A stretch of 8,970 nucleotides of DNA from Spirochaeta sp. (GTDB lineage Bacteria > Spirochaetota > Spirochaetia > DSM-2461): the NCBI GenBank assembly GCA_030592625.1, contig JAUVIY010000090.1, forward strand, positions 1 through 8,970. Direction: 5' to 3'. Shown here piece by piece: positions 1 through 7,780 of the stretch. Each line of letters opens with the position of its first letter. The first letter of the stretch is position 1. Under the pieces are notes generated by a model. The model was given only the letters and a program-made list of their open reading frames with translations. It was not told where the DNA came from and ran no database searches. Both the position numbers and the translations under genes were made by a program.

Positions 1-1567
1 AACCTCCGTAACACCCGCCGGTGGAGGAAGCCCGTTGATCGGTGAGGCCATCTCTGAAACCTTCGAGATTATCAACTCAGGCACAGAGAACGGTGCACAA
101 ACAGTCGACTGGTCGGCTTGGGTTTCCCTGGACATGACACTGAACGCCGGCGATATTCAGGTGGATTCCGGATCCGTCGGCCCCTACACTGCCGGTAATA
201 CTTCAGGACTGCTGCCGATTACCGGTAATTGGCCGGATACACCCGGAAATTATTACCTGATTATTACCTGGACGGCGACTGACGATAACGATCCCTTGAA
301 CGATTCCATGGTTTCGGATTCTGTATCGGCAGTCAGTTTCCCGGTGAACGACTACAGCATCACAACCGTTCCTACTCCGGGAGGAACTACAACAGCCGGA
401 GATACGGTCAGCGGAACATTCTCAGTACAGAATCTGGGTCCTGATGACGATACCAGCGAGGGTTTCTCCTGGACGGCTTACGCATCGTCGGATACCGTTT
501 TCAATACCGGTGATGCCCAGATAGACTCGGGAACAGAACCATTCCAGGCCGCTATGGATACTCCCCTGGTGGTCAATTACAACGGGATGTGGCCGGACAC
601 CGGAGGTGATTACCATATCGTCGTCATTATCGATTCAACCCATGATCCTGATCCACTGAATAATGAAAACTACGATACTTTGGGCCCAACAGAAGTGGTA
701 AACATGACAGATTATGAAATCAGCCTCGTGAATTACCATCCACTGGGTGAACCGGGCACCCCCTTGGCGGCTGCCCCTCTTCCTCCGGCACACCCGGCCT
801 ATATTCCATATGAGTTCACTCTCAACGAAATAGGCGGTAAGGACGGTAATAAAAAAGTTGATTGCACCGTTTACGCTTCGACCGACACAATACTCGACGG
901 TGGTGATACTGTTCTCAAGTCGACCTTCATACAAGCCAATGATATCGTCCTTGGAGGCGGAACGATCACTGAACCCTTCGACGACGGCAATCCCTGGCCT
1001 GGATTTCCCACTGAGTATTACATCATCGTTACCATCAATGCTGCAGACGATGTGAATGCGGCCAACGACATCTACGTGGCCGGTCCGGTTCAAGTTGCGG
1101 TGCAGGTACCAGATTCGGAACCGAATGACGGTTTCGGGCCTTACACAACAGCTCCTCCGAATCTCCCGGCCCCCACCGACTTCACAGATCTCAATCCATT
1201 TCTGTCAATCGCGGGAACCGGAGAACTCCGACCGAATGAAATCGTCAGGATTGACGGCATCATGGAAGCCTATAACGTCTGGGATACAGTCGGATTTGTC
1301 GTGGGTCCGGGAATGACGACGATTCAGCTGGAAGCCACATGGGCCACGGGTTTTGATGATGTGGATATCTATCTGTGGGATGAGTACGGGGCTGAGATCC
1401 CCACCTGGCTGACGGCTGACATCACTGATGACTATGAAGATTTAACAGTAGTCAACATCACACCGGGAGAATCCATCTATATCGGAGTCTGGTTTTATAT
1501 GGATAACAACAGGGGAAGTGCTACCGGAACGGAAACCTACACATTGTCGCTTACAGGTTTGCCCTGA
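1..1567 (+). CDS. Secreted CARDB-repeat protein with PPC-like C-terminal domain (5' partial)
   Basis: The reading frame is open from base 2, so the true start and any signal peptide lie left of the window; the TTG at 35 is only an internal Leu codon. 521 residues are visible. They form three tandem beta-rich repeats of about 115-130 residues (roughly 1-115, 116-235, 236-380). Each ends in an Asp/Asn-rich segment such as DDNDPLNDS, DPDPLNNEN or DDVNAANDI, which resembles the acidic NN ending of CARDB (cell-adhesion-related, Ig-like) domains. The repeats share W-x-A-Y/W-V-S-D/S and GDxQxDSG patterns. Residues about 375-521 look like a bacterial pre-peptidase C-terminal (PPC) domain: it starts SEPND, then DTVGFVV, DDVDIYLWD, a Y-I-G-V strand and a final YTLSLTG. 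No catalytic domain is visible. The protein is very poor in Cys and Lys and rich in Asp/Thr, as is typical of exported proteins. Inferred role: surface or extracellular adhesion or structure. The domain calls are from pattern recognition, not a profile search. Confidence 0.72.
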   Translation, partial: TSVTPAGGGSPLIGEAISETFEIINSGTENGAQTVDWSAWVSLDMTLNAGDIQVDSGSVGPYTAGNTSGLLPITGNWPDTPGNYYLIITWTATDDNDPLNDSMVSDSVSAVSFPVNDYSITTVPTPGGTTTAGDTVSGTFSVQNLGPDDDTSEGFSWTAYASSDTVFNTGDAQIDSGTEPFQAAMDTPLVVNYNGMWPDTGGDYHIVVIIDSTHDPDPLNNENYDTLGPTEVVNMTDYEISLVNYHPLGEPGTPLAAAPLPPAHPAYIPYEFTLNEIGGKDGNKKVDCTVYASTDTILDGGDTVLKSTFIQANDIVLGGGTITEPFDDGNPWPGFPTEYYIIVTINAADDVNAANDIYVAGPVQVAVQVPDSEPNDGFGPYTTAPPNLPAPTDFTDLNPFLSIAGTGELRPNEIVRIDGIMEAYNVWDTVGFVVGPGMTTIQLEATWATGFDDVDIYLWDEYGAEIPTWLTADITDDYEDLTVVNITPGESIYIGVWFYMDNNRGSATGTETYTLSLTGLP

Positions 1568-1585
1568 GAAAATTGATAATTCCTG

Positions 1586-1621
1586 AAAAAGGTCCTCTGC
1601 ATTACACGGAGGACCTTTTTT
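1586..1621 (+). terminator. Intrinsic terminator between convergent genes
   Basis: A GGTCCTC (1591-1597) / GAGGACC (1609-1615) stem extends inward by a T-G wobble and a G-C pair around a 7-nt loop. It is preceded by five A (1586-1590) and followed by six T (1616-1621). It starts 18 nt after the stop of the CARDB-repeat gene. The flanking A and T tracts let it also work for the convergent minus-strand gene ending at 1678. The wobble is a legal G-U only in the plus-strand RNA, so the plus direction is slightly favoured. The remaining bases to 1677 are AT-rich and hold nothing I recognise. Confidence 0.85.
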
Positions 1622-1677
1622 ATGTCAATACAAAATATAGACTTAACAATTTGGAATTTTCCTCAACACCGATCGGA

Positions 1678-3324
1678 TCACTTCCCGGCTTCAGCAGCCA
1701 GTTCGCTCAGAAACGAAAGAATCTCAGCATAAACCGCTTCGCGACCTTCAAGCTCCCTCAAATCACCACTGGTATCCGTATAGGTCTCAAGACTATCGTG
1801 AAGCGATGGGTCCAATCCGGACTTGATGACGAGCTTGGTGTCCAAAAGGGACAATAGTCGATCACGGAATTTACGTTCATCATCCGCATTCCGGTGCAGG
1901 ACGGTTCGGTAACGAATCTGTAGATTCTCGATCCGTGCCGACATTGAGGCCAACAGGCTCTTCAAATCCTCAATCTGTGCGGTTGACTCATCCAGCCCCG
2001 TTTCCAATCCTTCTGCATACCCTTCGTCTCGAGCGGACGCCAGCTGAGCCGCCGTAAAAACCGTAGCTCCCGTTAGGACCGAGTCGAAAGCCTCCTCCAG
2101 TTCCGGCATGGCCGAAAAGGCATCCCGCCAGACTTCCCGGGCCGCCTCTATTTCACCGGCGTCGGACAGTTGGGTACCGGCAACGGCACCGGCGGCCAGC
2201 ACCGCCAGAGTTTCTACCGCTTTATTATCTTCCAGAGGTGCCGCCTCGAAACCGGATGATTCGAGAACAATGAGCCTTCTGATCGCATCGGTAAGAAACG
2301 TGTCGATTTCTCTACGACTCTCGACAACGTCCAGGCTCCGGATTCCGTCTTCCCTAAGGTACAGATCAAGGGAATCCAGAGTCATCAACGCCGACTCCGT
2401 ATCACCGACGGACCGAGCCGATCCCACCCTGGCGTAAAACGCCATAATCTGAGCGGTTACATTTTGCTCCTGTTCCTGAAGGTTTCTCAATTCATCCAAT
2501 TGCATTGCGGCTTCACTGACTTCCGCTCTCTGTACCTGTGCGAGTTCTTCAAGTTCGGCGCTGCGTGAATCCAATTCTCCCTGGAGACGATTCCTCTCTT
2601 CTGCGACGGTGGTAATCCGGGATTCATACAATCCACGCTGGGCATCCAATTCGGCCACCCTTCTCTCCTGGTCGGCGGCGGCAATCAGCCTGGCCTCGGA
2701 CAGATCGGCCTCGAAACGATGGCGGATATCCGCTTCATAAGCGGCCAATGCAACAGTGAGGTTGTCACCGGTAACCCCTGATTCGGAAAGACGTGCCCTT
2801 TCAGCAGCCAGCTCGGTATCGAACTCCTTTCTCAGCTCGTCCTCCCGTTCGGCGAGTTTCAACTCAGTCTCATCTGCAAGGAGGGATTTCTGATTCTCCA
2901 AATCGGCCAGAAGGGACCTTATATCGGCGATTTCCCGCTCCTTTGCCCCCAATTCGGCCTCGGCATCCTGGCGCAGTCTCTCAAGAATCCGTCCTTCGGC
3001 AGATTCCAGGCCGACATCGGGATGAATAAGAGCTGATTCACTTCGATCGAAAATTTGCCATAACACCAGTGTACCCATGCACAAAATCAAGACGGCACCT
3101 ATGTTCAATACCAACGGCAATACGTAAGAGCGCTTTTTCGGAATAAAACGCATGGCACCCTCATCCATGCGAATCCGATCATCCTTGAGCATACTGTCGA
3201 TGCCCAAGAGGACGTTCTGTTTCTCGTCGTCGGGAATATCAAGGACAAAATCATCGTTTTGCAGCTCTCCGAGCAAGACCATGCGGGTACGAAGAGCCCT
3301 TGCACGTCGAAAAAGACCACTCAT
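1678..3324 (-). CDS. Membrane-anchored coiled-coil protein of unknown function
   Basis: This 548-residue protein belongs to no family I can name. Residues 1-67 are cytoplasmic by the positive-inside rule (FRRARALRTR near the N-terminus, KKR at 63-65). A single membrane segment follows at about 68-91 (VLPLVLNIGAVLILCMGTLV). Residues about 108-290 are almost unbroken Glu/Ala/Leu/Arg heptad-like sequence, predicted to be a long coiled coil. Residues about 290-440 are helical and could be TPR-like (SVGDTESALMTLDSLDLYL; SDAGEIEAAREVWRDAF). A shorter coiled coil lies at about 445-475, and the rest is helical to the C-terminus. There is no cleavable signal peptide; the bulk should sit on the far side of the inner membrane as a rod. 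The ATG at 3324 is chosen because GGAGAG (3332-3337, complement) lies 7 nt ahead. It diverges from the adenylate cyclase across 36 bp and ends convergent with the CARDB gene. The cytoplasmic head (about 15-60) could be a small alpha/beta domain. A scaffold role is only a guess. Confidence 0.8.
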   Translation of the reverse strand: MSGLFRRARALRTRMVLLGELQNDDFVLDIPDDEKQNVLLGIDSMLKDDRIRMDEGAMRFIPKKRSYVLPLVLNIGAVLILCMGTLVLWQIFDRSESALIHPDVGLESAEGRILERLRQDAEAELGAKEREIADIRSLLADLENQKSLLADETELKLAEREDELRKEFDTELAAERARLSESGVTGDNLTVALAAYEADIRHRFEADLSEARLIAAADQERRVAELDAQRGLYESRITTVAEERNRLQGELDSRSAELEELAQVQRAEVSEAAMQLDELRNLQEQEQNVTAQIMAFYARVGSARSVGDTESALMTLDSLDLYLREDGIRSLDVVESRREIDTFLTDAIRRLIVLESSGFEAAPLEDNKAVETLAVLAAGAVAGTQLSDAGEIEAAREVWRDAFSAMPELEEAFDSVLTGATVFTAAQLASARDEGYAEGLETGLDESTAQIEDLKSLLASMSARIENLQIRYRTVLHRNADDERKFRDRLLSLLDTKLVIKSGLDPSLHDSLETYTDTSGDLRELEGREAVYAEILSFLSELAAEAGK

Positions 3325-3350
3325 TTCACGTCTCTCCGGTTTTTGTCCGA

Positions 3351-3369
3351 TATAATTAATGTGAATATA
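3351..3369. promoter_or_regulatory. Divergent -10-like hexamers between coiled-coil gene and cyclase
   Basis: A perfect TATAAT sits at 3351-3356 on the plus strand, only 4 nt before the GTG of the cyclase. On the minus strand, TATATT (complement of 3364-3369) lies at a sensible distance upstream of the coiled-coil gene. Neither has a good TTGACA-like partner 16-18 nt away. The gap between start codons is just 36 bp, so each promoter must overlap the other gene's start region. The hexamers are seen; promoter activity is inferred. Confidence 0.3.
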
Positions 3370-5067
3370 CGCCCGAAATTCATCCTGGTGGTCCTGCCTC
3401 TCATAATAGCGCCTCTCGTAATGGCCGCCCTTGTCTCTTATTTATCGGCAAGAAACGGAATAACCGCCGTTGCTTCGGACTTTTTACGGTTCAAATCACA
3501 AACACTTATCGATTATATGGACGGTCAGTGGAGTCTGCTGACCGATAACAATCTGGATGATGAGGACGAGTACATAGCGGCGGCACGCGGAGCGGTCAAC
3601 GCATTCGCCGTCAGTCTGGTCCGCTCCTCCACCGAACTTATTTTCGCAGTCGATTCTATCGGAAATGTGGTAATGACCTCTGGCGCGATATCCCTCGACA
3701 CCGATTCGTATCCGGAATTGGCCGCCGCTCCCCTGCCACAGGGCGGGGAATGGTTCGATTCGCTGAAGCTGAACGATCAGCGTCGGGTGGCCTATGTCGA
3801 TTCCTTCACACCCTGGGGATGGACAATATTTGTAACCGAGGCCTGGGATGGCTTCTACAAACCGGTAATACACATAGCCCTGCTCATTGCCCTGATCGGC
3901 GCCATATCATTAACCGTCGCTCTGGTTTTCCTCATTATCGCCACCGGTCTGGTGGCCAAACCATTGGAAGGCATGGTGAAGGCCATCGAAGGCATTATGG
4001 AAACCATGGATCTGAAAACCCGGGTTCCCATTCTCTACAAGGATGAGACCGGCAGACTGGCTCACTCCTTCAACCTGATGACAGAAAGCCTCGATAAGGC
4101 CAATGAAGACGTGAAAGATTTCGCACTTCGGGCTGTATTCGCCCACCGGAAAGCGATACTGGCGCAGAAGGAAACGGAGGAAGCAAAAGAAAAGGTAGAA
4201 AATCTTAACGTACTTTTCAAGAAATATGTGCCCCAGTCAGTTATCGATCTCAATATCTCACGCCTGGGCCAGGATTTACTGATTGGGGAAGATTTACTCG
4301 TCTCGATACTGATGTCAGACATCAGAAGTTTCACCACAATTACGGAAAAAATGCAGCCGCAGGAACTTGTGGATTCTCTCAACCGTTATTTTGAAGCTAT
4401 GGTGGACGTTATAGATTCTCAAGGAGGAATGACGGACAAGTACATTGGTGATGCAATCATGGCTCTTTTTGGAGCACCGGAAGAAAAGGACGATGATGTA
4501 ATACGTTCGGTATACACAGGACTTGAGATGCTTGAGGCACTGGATGGATTCAACACTGATCAAGCGAAGCGGGGAATCAGCCCATTCAATATCGGTATTG
4601 GTATTCATTACGGCAGGGTAACTGCCGGCAACATCGGTTCCGATAAGAAAATGGACTATACAGTCATCGGTGAAACTGTGAATATGTCTGCCAGGCTGGA
4701 AGGCCTCACAAAGTACTACGGAACACCGATGATAATTTCCGAAACGGTCAGAAGACGACTGGAAGACAAGGTTGAAGCCAGGCTCCTGGACAAGGTGCTT
4801 GTAAAGGGCAGCTCAATACCAATGCCGGTCTACTCGGTGACAAAGCACCTTACTCCCGAAAAGAGAGAAGTATGGGACGCATTCGCCGCAGGACAGAAAG
4901 AATATTACGACCGGAATTTCCCGGGAGCTCAAAAAGCCTTCCAGGAGGCTTTAAAAGCCTATCCCGACGACAATCCCTCTCAGATTTTCCTGGAAAGAAC
5001 TCTGGAATATCTGAAAGATCCTCCTCCTGAAGACTGGGACGGATCCTTCAGGCACGAGGTAAAATAG
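3361..5067 (+). CDS. Transmembrane class III adenylate cyclase (Cache-HAMP-CYC)
   Basis: It converts ATP to cAMP at the inner membrane, with an external sensor. With the GTG at 3361 the protein has 568 residues. TM1 is at about 7-27. The external region is about 30-168 and ends in a Cache-like strand set (RRVAYVDSFTPWGWTIFVTE). TM2 is at about 170-196 and HAMP at about 197-248 (KPLEGMVKAI). A helical linker runs about 250-288, and the catalytic domain about 312-493. All class III catalytic residues are present: metal-binding D320 (MSDIRSFT) and D364 (KYIGD), adenine-specifying K360 and D432 (MDYTVIGE), transition-state N441 and R445 (VNMSARLEG), and K482 (VKG). The Lys/Asp pair points to ATP rather than GTP. 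Residues about 497-568 form a helical, TPR-like tail ending in PPPEDWDG, as seen in many bacterial cyclases. A longer frame opening at 3259 is rejected because it would read through the divergent gene's start and precedes TM1 with polar sequence. No clear Shine-Dalgarno precedes the GTG. Confidence 0.92.
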   Translation: MNIRPKFILVVLPLIIAPLVMAALVSYLSARNGITAVASDFLRFKSQTLIDYMDGQWSLLTDNNLDDEDEYIAAARGAVNAFAVSLVRSSTELIFAVDSIGNVVMTSGAISLDTDSYPELAAAPLPQGGEWFDSLKLNDQRRVAYVDSFTPWGWTIFVTEAWDGFYKPVIHIALLIALIGAISLTVALVFLIIATGLVAKPLEGMVKAIEGIMETMDLKTRVPILYKDETGRLAHSFNLMTESLDKANEDVKDFALRAVFAHRKAILAQKETEEAKEKVENLNVLFKKYVPQSVIDLNISRLGQDLLIGEDLLVSILMSDIRSFTTITEKMQPQELVDSLNRYFEAMVDVIDSQGGMTDKYIGDAIMALFGAPEEKDDDVIRSVYTGLEMLEALDGFNTDQAKRGISPFNIGIGIHYGRVTAGNIGSDKKMDYTVIGETVNMSARLEGLTKYYGTPMIISETVRRRLEDKVEARLLDKVLVKGSSIPMPVYSVTKHLTPEKREVWDAFAAGQKEYYDRNFPGAQKAFQEALKAYPDDNPSQIFLERTLEYLKDPPPEDWDGSFRHEVK

Positions 5068-5079
5068 AACCGCAATTAT

Positions 5080-7656
5080 CTATTCGGACTTTGTAAACCC
5101 TATCTCACCATCCATGATATCCCCGAGTATTTTATCTCCGTCCGTAAAATCCCCCGCCAGCAACAACATCGCCAGTGGGTTCTCCACCAGATCCCGTATG
5201 GCCCGACGCAGAGGCCGGGCACCGAAGGCAGGATCGTAACCACGCTCGGCGATGAGGTCTTTAGCAGCGTCGGACAGCTCAAGGCTCATCCGTTTCTCTT
5301 CCAGACGTTCGGCCAGCTGGTTGGACAGGATATCCAGGATGGAACGGATCTGCTCTTTGCCCAGGGACTCGAAGATGATGGTTTCGTCCACACGATTGAG
5401 AAACTCCGGCTTGAAGGTTCCTTTGAGCCGCTCAGCCAGAATCGCCCGGGTGACGTCGGTAACTCCGTTTTCCAGGATGACATCCGAGCCCAGGTTACTG
5501 GTCATGATGATGATGGAATGACGGAAGTCCACCACCCGCCCCTGGCTGTCGGTGAGACGACCATCGTCCAGGAGCTGGAGGAGAATATTGAACACATCTG
5601 GATGGGCTTTCTCTATTTCGTCGAAAAGTACCACCGAATAGGGCCTTCGACGCACCGCTTCGGTGAGTTGACCTCCTTCTTCATACCCCACATATCCCGG
5701 AGGGGCGCCAACGAGGCGTGAGACAGCGAATTTTTCCATGTATTCGCTCATATCGATTCGAGTGAGGGCCTTCTCGTCATCGAATAGAAAGGCCGCCAGG
5801 GTGCGGGCCAGCTCGGTTTTACCCACACCGGTGGGCCCCAGAAAAATAAAAGAACCCAGGGGTCTGCCGGGATCCGACAGACCGCTGCGGTTTCGCCGAA
5901 CAGCATTGGCCACGGCTCCCACCGCCTGGTCCTGCCCCACCACCCGCTGCCGGAGGATGTTTTCCAGTTCCAGGTATTTCTCCCGATCGGATGCCATCAT
6001 CTTGGACACCGGGATGCCGGTCCAGACGGATACAACACGGGCGATGTCCTCCTCACCGATTTCCTCTCGAAGCAGGCTGTTATCACCCTGCAACGCCTTG
6101 AGCCGATCGGTTTTCGCATCCAGGGCGGCCTGAGCTTCAGGCAGTTTTCCATGGAGTATTTCCGCCGCCAGGTTGAGGTTACCTTCCCGCTCGGCCTGTG
6201 AGGCCCGGACGTGGAGCTCTTCCAGCTCCTGCTTGATGGCCCTGATTTCCTCAATGGCTCCCTTCTCGTTCTCCCACTGGGCTTTCAGGGCGTCACGTTC
6301 AGCTGAAAGGTCGGCCAATTCCCGGCCGAGGATGCCCAGGCGTTCTCTGGAAGCCTCGTCCTCCTCACGGTCCAGGGACTGCTTCTCAATCCTGAGCTGG
6401 AGGATTCGCCGCTCCAGGACGTCCAGCTCCACCGGCTGGCTTTCGATTTCCATTTTCACCCGACTGGCGGCCTCATCCACCAGGTCGATAGCCTTATCCG
6501 GCAGGAAGCGGCTGGTGATGTAGCGGTCCGACAGGGATGCCGCAGCGACAAGAGCTTCGTCCCGGATCCTCACGCCGTGATGCACCTCATAGCGCTCCCT
6601 GAGGCCCCGGAGAATCGCTACCGTATCCTCCACGGACGGTTCGGAGATGAACACCTGCTGGAACCGGCGTTCAAAGGCCGCGTCTTTCTCGATGTGCTTG
6701 CGATATTCGTCCAGGGTGGTGGCGCCTATGGTGTGGAGCTCGCCCCGGGCCAGAGCGGGTTTCAGGAGGTTGGACGCATCGGTACCCCCCTCCACGGCTC
6801 CGGCTCCCATAACGGTGTGAAGCTCGTCGATGAACAGAATAATACTGCCGTCGCTGGAGGTCACTTCCTTGATGACACTCTTAAGGCGTTCCTCGAACTC
6901 TCCCCGGAACTTCGCTCCGGCCACCAGGGATCCCATATCGAGAATCAGCAGACGCTTACCCTTGAGGGAATCGGGGACGTCGCCTTCGACGATGCGGCCG
7001 GCCAGACCCTCGACGATGGCGGTTTTGCCGGTGCCGGGCTCACCGATGAGCACCGGATTGTTCTTGGTTCGGCGGCTTAAAACCTGCATCACACGGCGCA
7101 CCTCATCGTCACGACCGATAACCGGGTCGAGCTTGCCCTGTCGGGCCCGTTGGGTGAGGTCGATTGTGTATTTCTCCAGAGCACGGAACTTGCCCTCGGG
7201 GTCCTGATCGGTCACCCTCTGGCCGCCGCGGACGTCCTTGAGAGCACTCAGGAGTGCATTGCGATCCGCACCATGCTTCTTGAGGAGATCGGAAGAGGGC
7301 CCTTTCTCGAAAGCAATGGCAAGGAGAAAATGCTCCACCGAGATATAATCGTCCTTGAGCTTGTCCGCTTCCTTTTCCGCCGACCTCATCAGCCGGGCCG
7401 CGTTGGGACTCATGCTCAGCTGCACCGTATCTCCATAAGCCCTGGGCTTCTTTTCCAGAACAGCCTGAAGCTCGGAATCCAGAATGCTCGGGGTCACCCC
7501 CAGACGGGAGAGAAGATGGGGAACGATACCATCTTCCTGACGAATCAGGGCGGCCAGTATGTGCTCGACATCCAGCTGATTATGCCCGGCATCATCGGCA
7601 ATCCGGCCGGCGGATTCCAGGGCCTCACGGCTTTTAATGGTATAGCGGTCCTGCAT
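5080..7656 (-). CDS. clpB: ATP-dependent protein disaggregase ClpB
   Basis: ClpB is a cytosolic AAA+ hexamer that threads aggregated proteins through its pore with DnaK/DnaJ/GrpE. The 858 residues match the usual ~857. The Clp N-domain is at about 1-145. NBD1 has Walker A GEPGTGKT (205-212), Walker B ILFIDELH (E278), arginine fingers R330/R331 and pore loop AKFRGEF, with Phe where E. coli has Tyr. The coiled-coil middle domain is at about 405-530. NBD2 has Walker A GPTGVGKT (607-614), Walker [10 protein letters not shown] (E680), pore loop GYVGYEEGG, arginine finger R755 and sensor-2 GARP (812-815). The middle domain and the absence of a ClpP-binding IGF/IGL loop separate it from ClpA/ClpC/ClpX. 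The ATG at 7656 is chosen because AGGAGG (7667-7672, complement) lies 10 nt ahead and [13 protein letters not shown] is the family's N-terminus; an in-frame ATG at 7713 would add 19 residues unlike the family. It stands alone, convergent with the cyclase and divergent from the DUF3783-like gene. Confidence 0.97.
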   Translation of the reverse strand: MQDRYTIKSREALESAGRIADDAGHNQLDVEHILAALIRQEDGIVPHLLSRLGVTPSILDSELQAVLEKKPRAYGDTVQLSMSPNAARLMRSAEKEADKLKDDYISVEHFLLAIAFEKGPSSDLLKKHGADRNALLSALKDVRGGQRVTDQDPEGKFRALEKYTIDLTQRARQGKLDPVIGRDDEVRRVMQVLSRRTKNNPVLIGEPGTGKTAIVEGLAGRIVEGDVPDSLKGKRLLILDMGSLVAGAKFRGEFEERLKSVIKEVTSSDGSIILFIDELHTVMGAGAVEGGTDASNLLKPALARGELHTIGATTLDEYRKHIEKDAAFERRFQQVFISEPSVEDTVAILRGLRERYEVHHGVRIRDEALVAAASLSDRYITSRFLPDKAIDLVDEAASRVKMEIESQPVELDVLERRILQLRIEKQSLDREEDEASRERLGILGRELADLSAERDALKAQWENEKGAIEEIRAIKQELEELHVRASQAEREGNLNLAAEILHGKLPEAQAALDAKTDRLKALQGDNSLLREEIGEEDIARVVSVWTGIPVSKMMASDREKYLELENILRQRVVGQDQAVGAVANAVRRNRSGLSDPGRPLGSFIFLGPTGVGKTELARTLAAFLFDDEKALTRIDMSEYMEKFAVSRLVGAPPGYVGYEEGGQLTEAVRRRPYSVVLFDEIEKAHPDVFNILLQLLDDGRLTDSQGRVVDFRHSIIIMTSNLGSDVILENGVTDVTRAILAERLKGTFKPEFLNRVDETIIFESLGKEQIRSILDILSNQLAERLEEKRMSLELSDAAKDLIAERGYDPAFGARPLRRAIRDLVENPLAMLLLAGDFTDGDKILGDIMDGEIGFTKSE

Positions 7657-7666
7657 GGTTTTTCGT

Positions 7667-7672
7667 CCTCCT
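7667..7672 (-). promoter_or_regulatory. Shine-Dalgarno of clpB
   Basis: A perfect AGGAGG on the minus strand, 10 nt before the ATG at 7656. It decides the clpB start in favour of 7656 over the in-frame ATG at 7713. Confidence 0.85.
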
Positions 7673-7736
7673 GATATAAAATAGGCAGGAAGAGGTGCTG
7701 CGGGCAAACGCATCGATTCGATATAAGAAAAAACCC

Positions 7737-7774
7737 GTTACACAATCCGAGCGCCACTCATTATGATTGAATCA
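7737..7774 (+). promoter_or_regulatory. Candidate promoter giving a leaderless DUF3783-like mRNA
   Basis: TATGAT (7762-7767; one mismatch to TATAAT) ends 7 nt before the A of the ATG at 7774, the usual distance to a transcription start. A GTTACA (7737-7742; 4 of 6 to TTGACA) lies 19 nt upstream, a slightly long spacer. No Shine-Dalgarno lies between, and a TGA at 7768-7770 blocks any earlier in-frame start. The geometry fits a transcript starting at the AUG itself. This is inferred from sequence only. Confidence 0.35.
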
Positions 7775-7780
7775 TGAGTG
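7755..7780. repeat. Inverted repeat over the divergent clpB/DUF3783 region (candidate operator)
   Basis: Outer arms CACTCAT (7755-7761) and ATGAGTG (7774-7780) are complementary. Nested inside is a perfect 13-bp palindrome, ATGATT-G-AATCAT (7763-7775). The element spans the start codon at 7774 and a -10-like TATGAT. It begins 99 bp upstream of the clpB start, so a protein bound here could block the plus-strand gene and possibly touch clpB. It recalls CIRCE (CACTC...GAGTG) but the arms are 16 nt apart rather than 9 and lack the TTAG/CTAA ends, so HrcA binding is not claimed. Confidence 0.45.

Noticed and set aside
3259..3360. Longer N-terminus for the cyclase starting at TTG 3259
   Set aside because: It would overlap the start of the divergent gene by 66 bp and adds a polar, family-unlike stretch before TM1; GTG 3361 puts TM1 at the N-terminus.
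6577..7080. Long plus-strand reading frames inside clpB
   Set aside because: They are mirror frames of a highly conserved AAA+ gene with biased codon use; none resembles a protein or has a ribosome site.
7657..7713. Longer ClpB from ATG 7713
   Set aside because: It adds 19 residues with no family counterpart and reads through the AGGAGG that serves the ATG at 7656.
7712..7722. Small palindrome ATCGA-T-TCGAT upstream of clpB
   Set aside because: It is only 11 bp with weak surroundings, likely by chance in this composition; not enough to call an operator.
7751..7780. CIRCE (HrcA) operator upstream of clpB
   Set aside because: CACTC and GAGTG arms are present, but the spacer is 16 nt instead of 9 and the TTAG/CTAA outer bases are missing.
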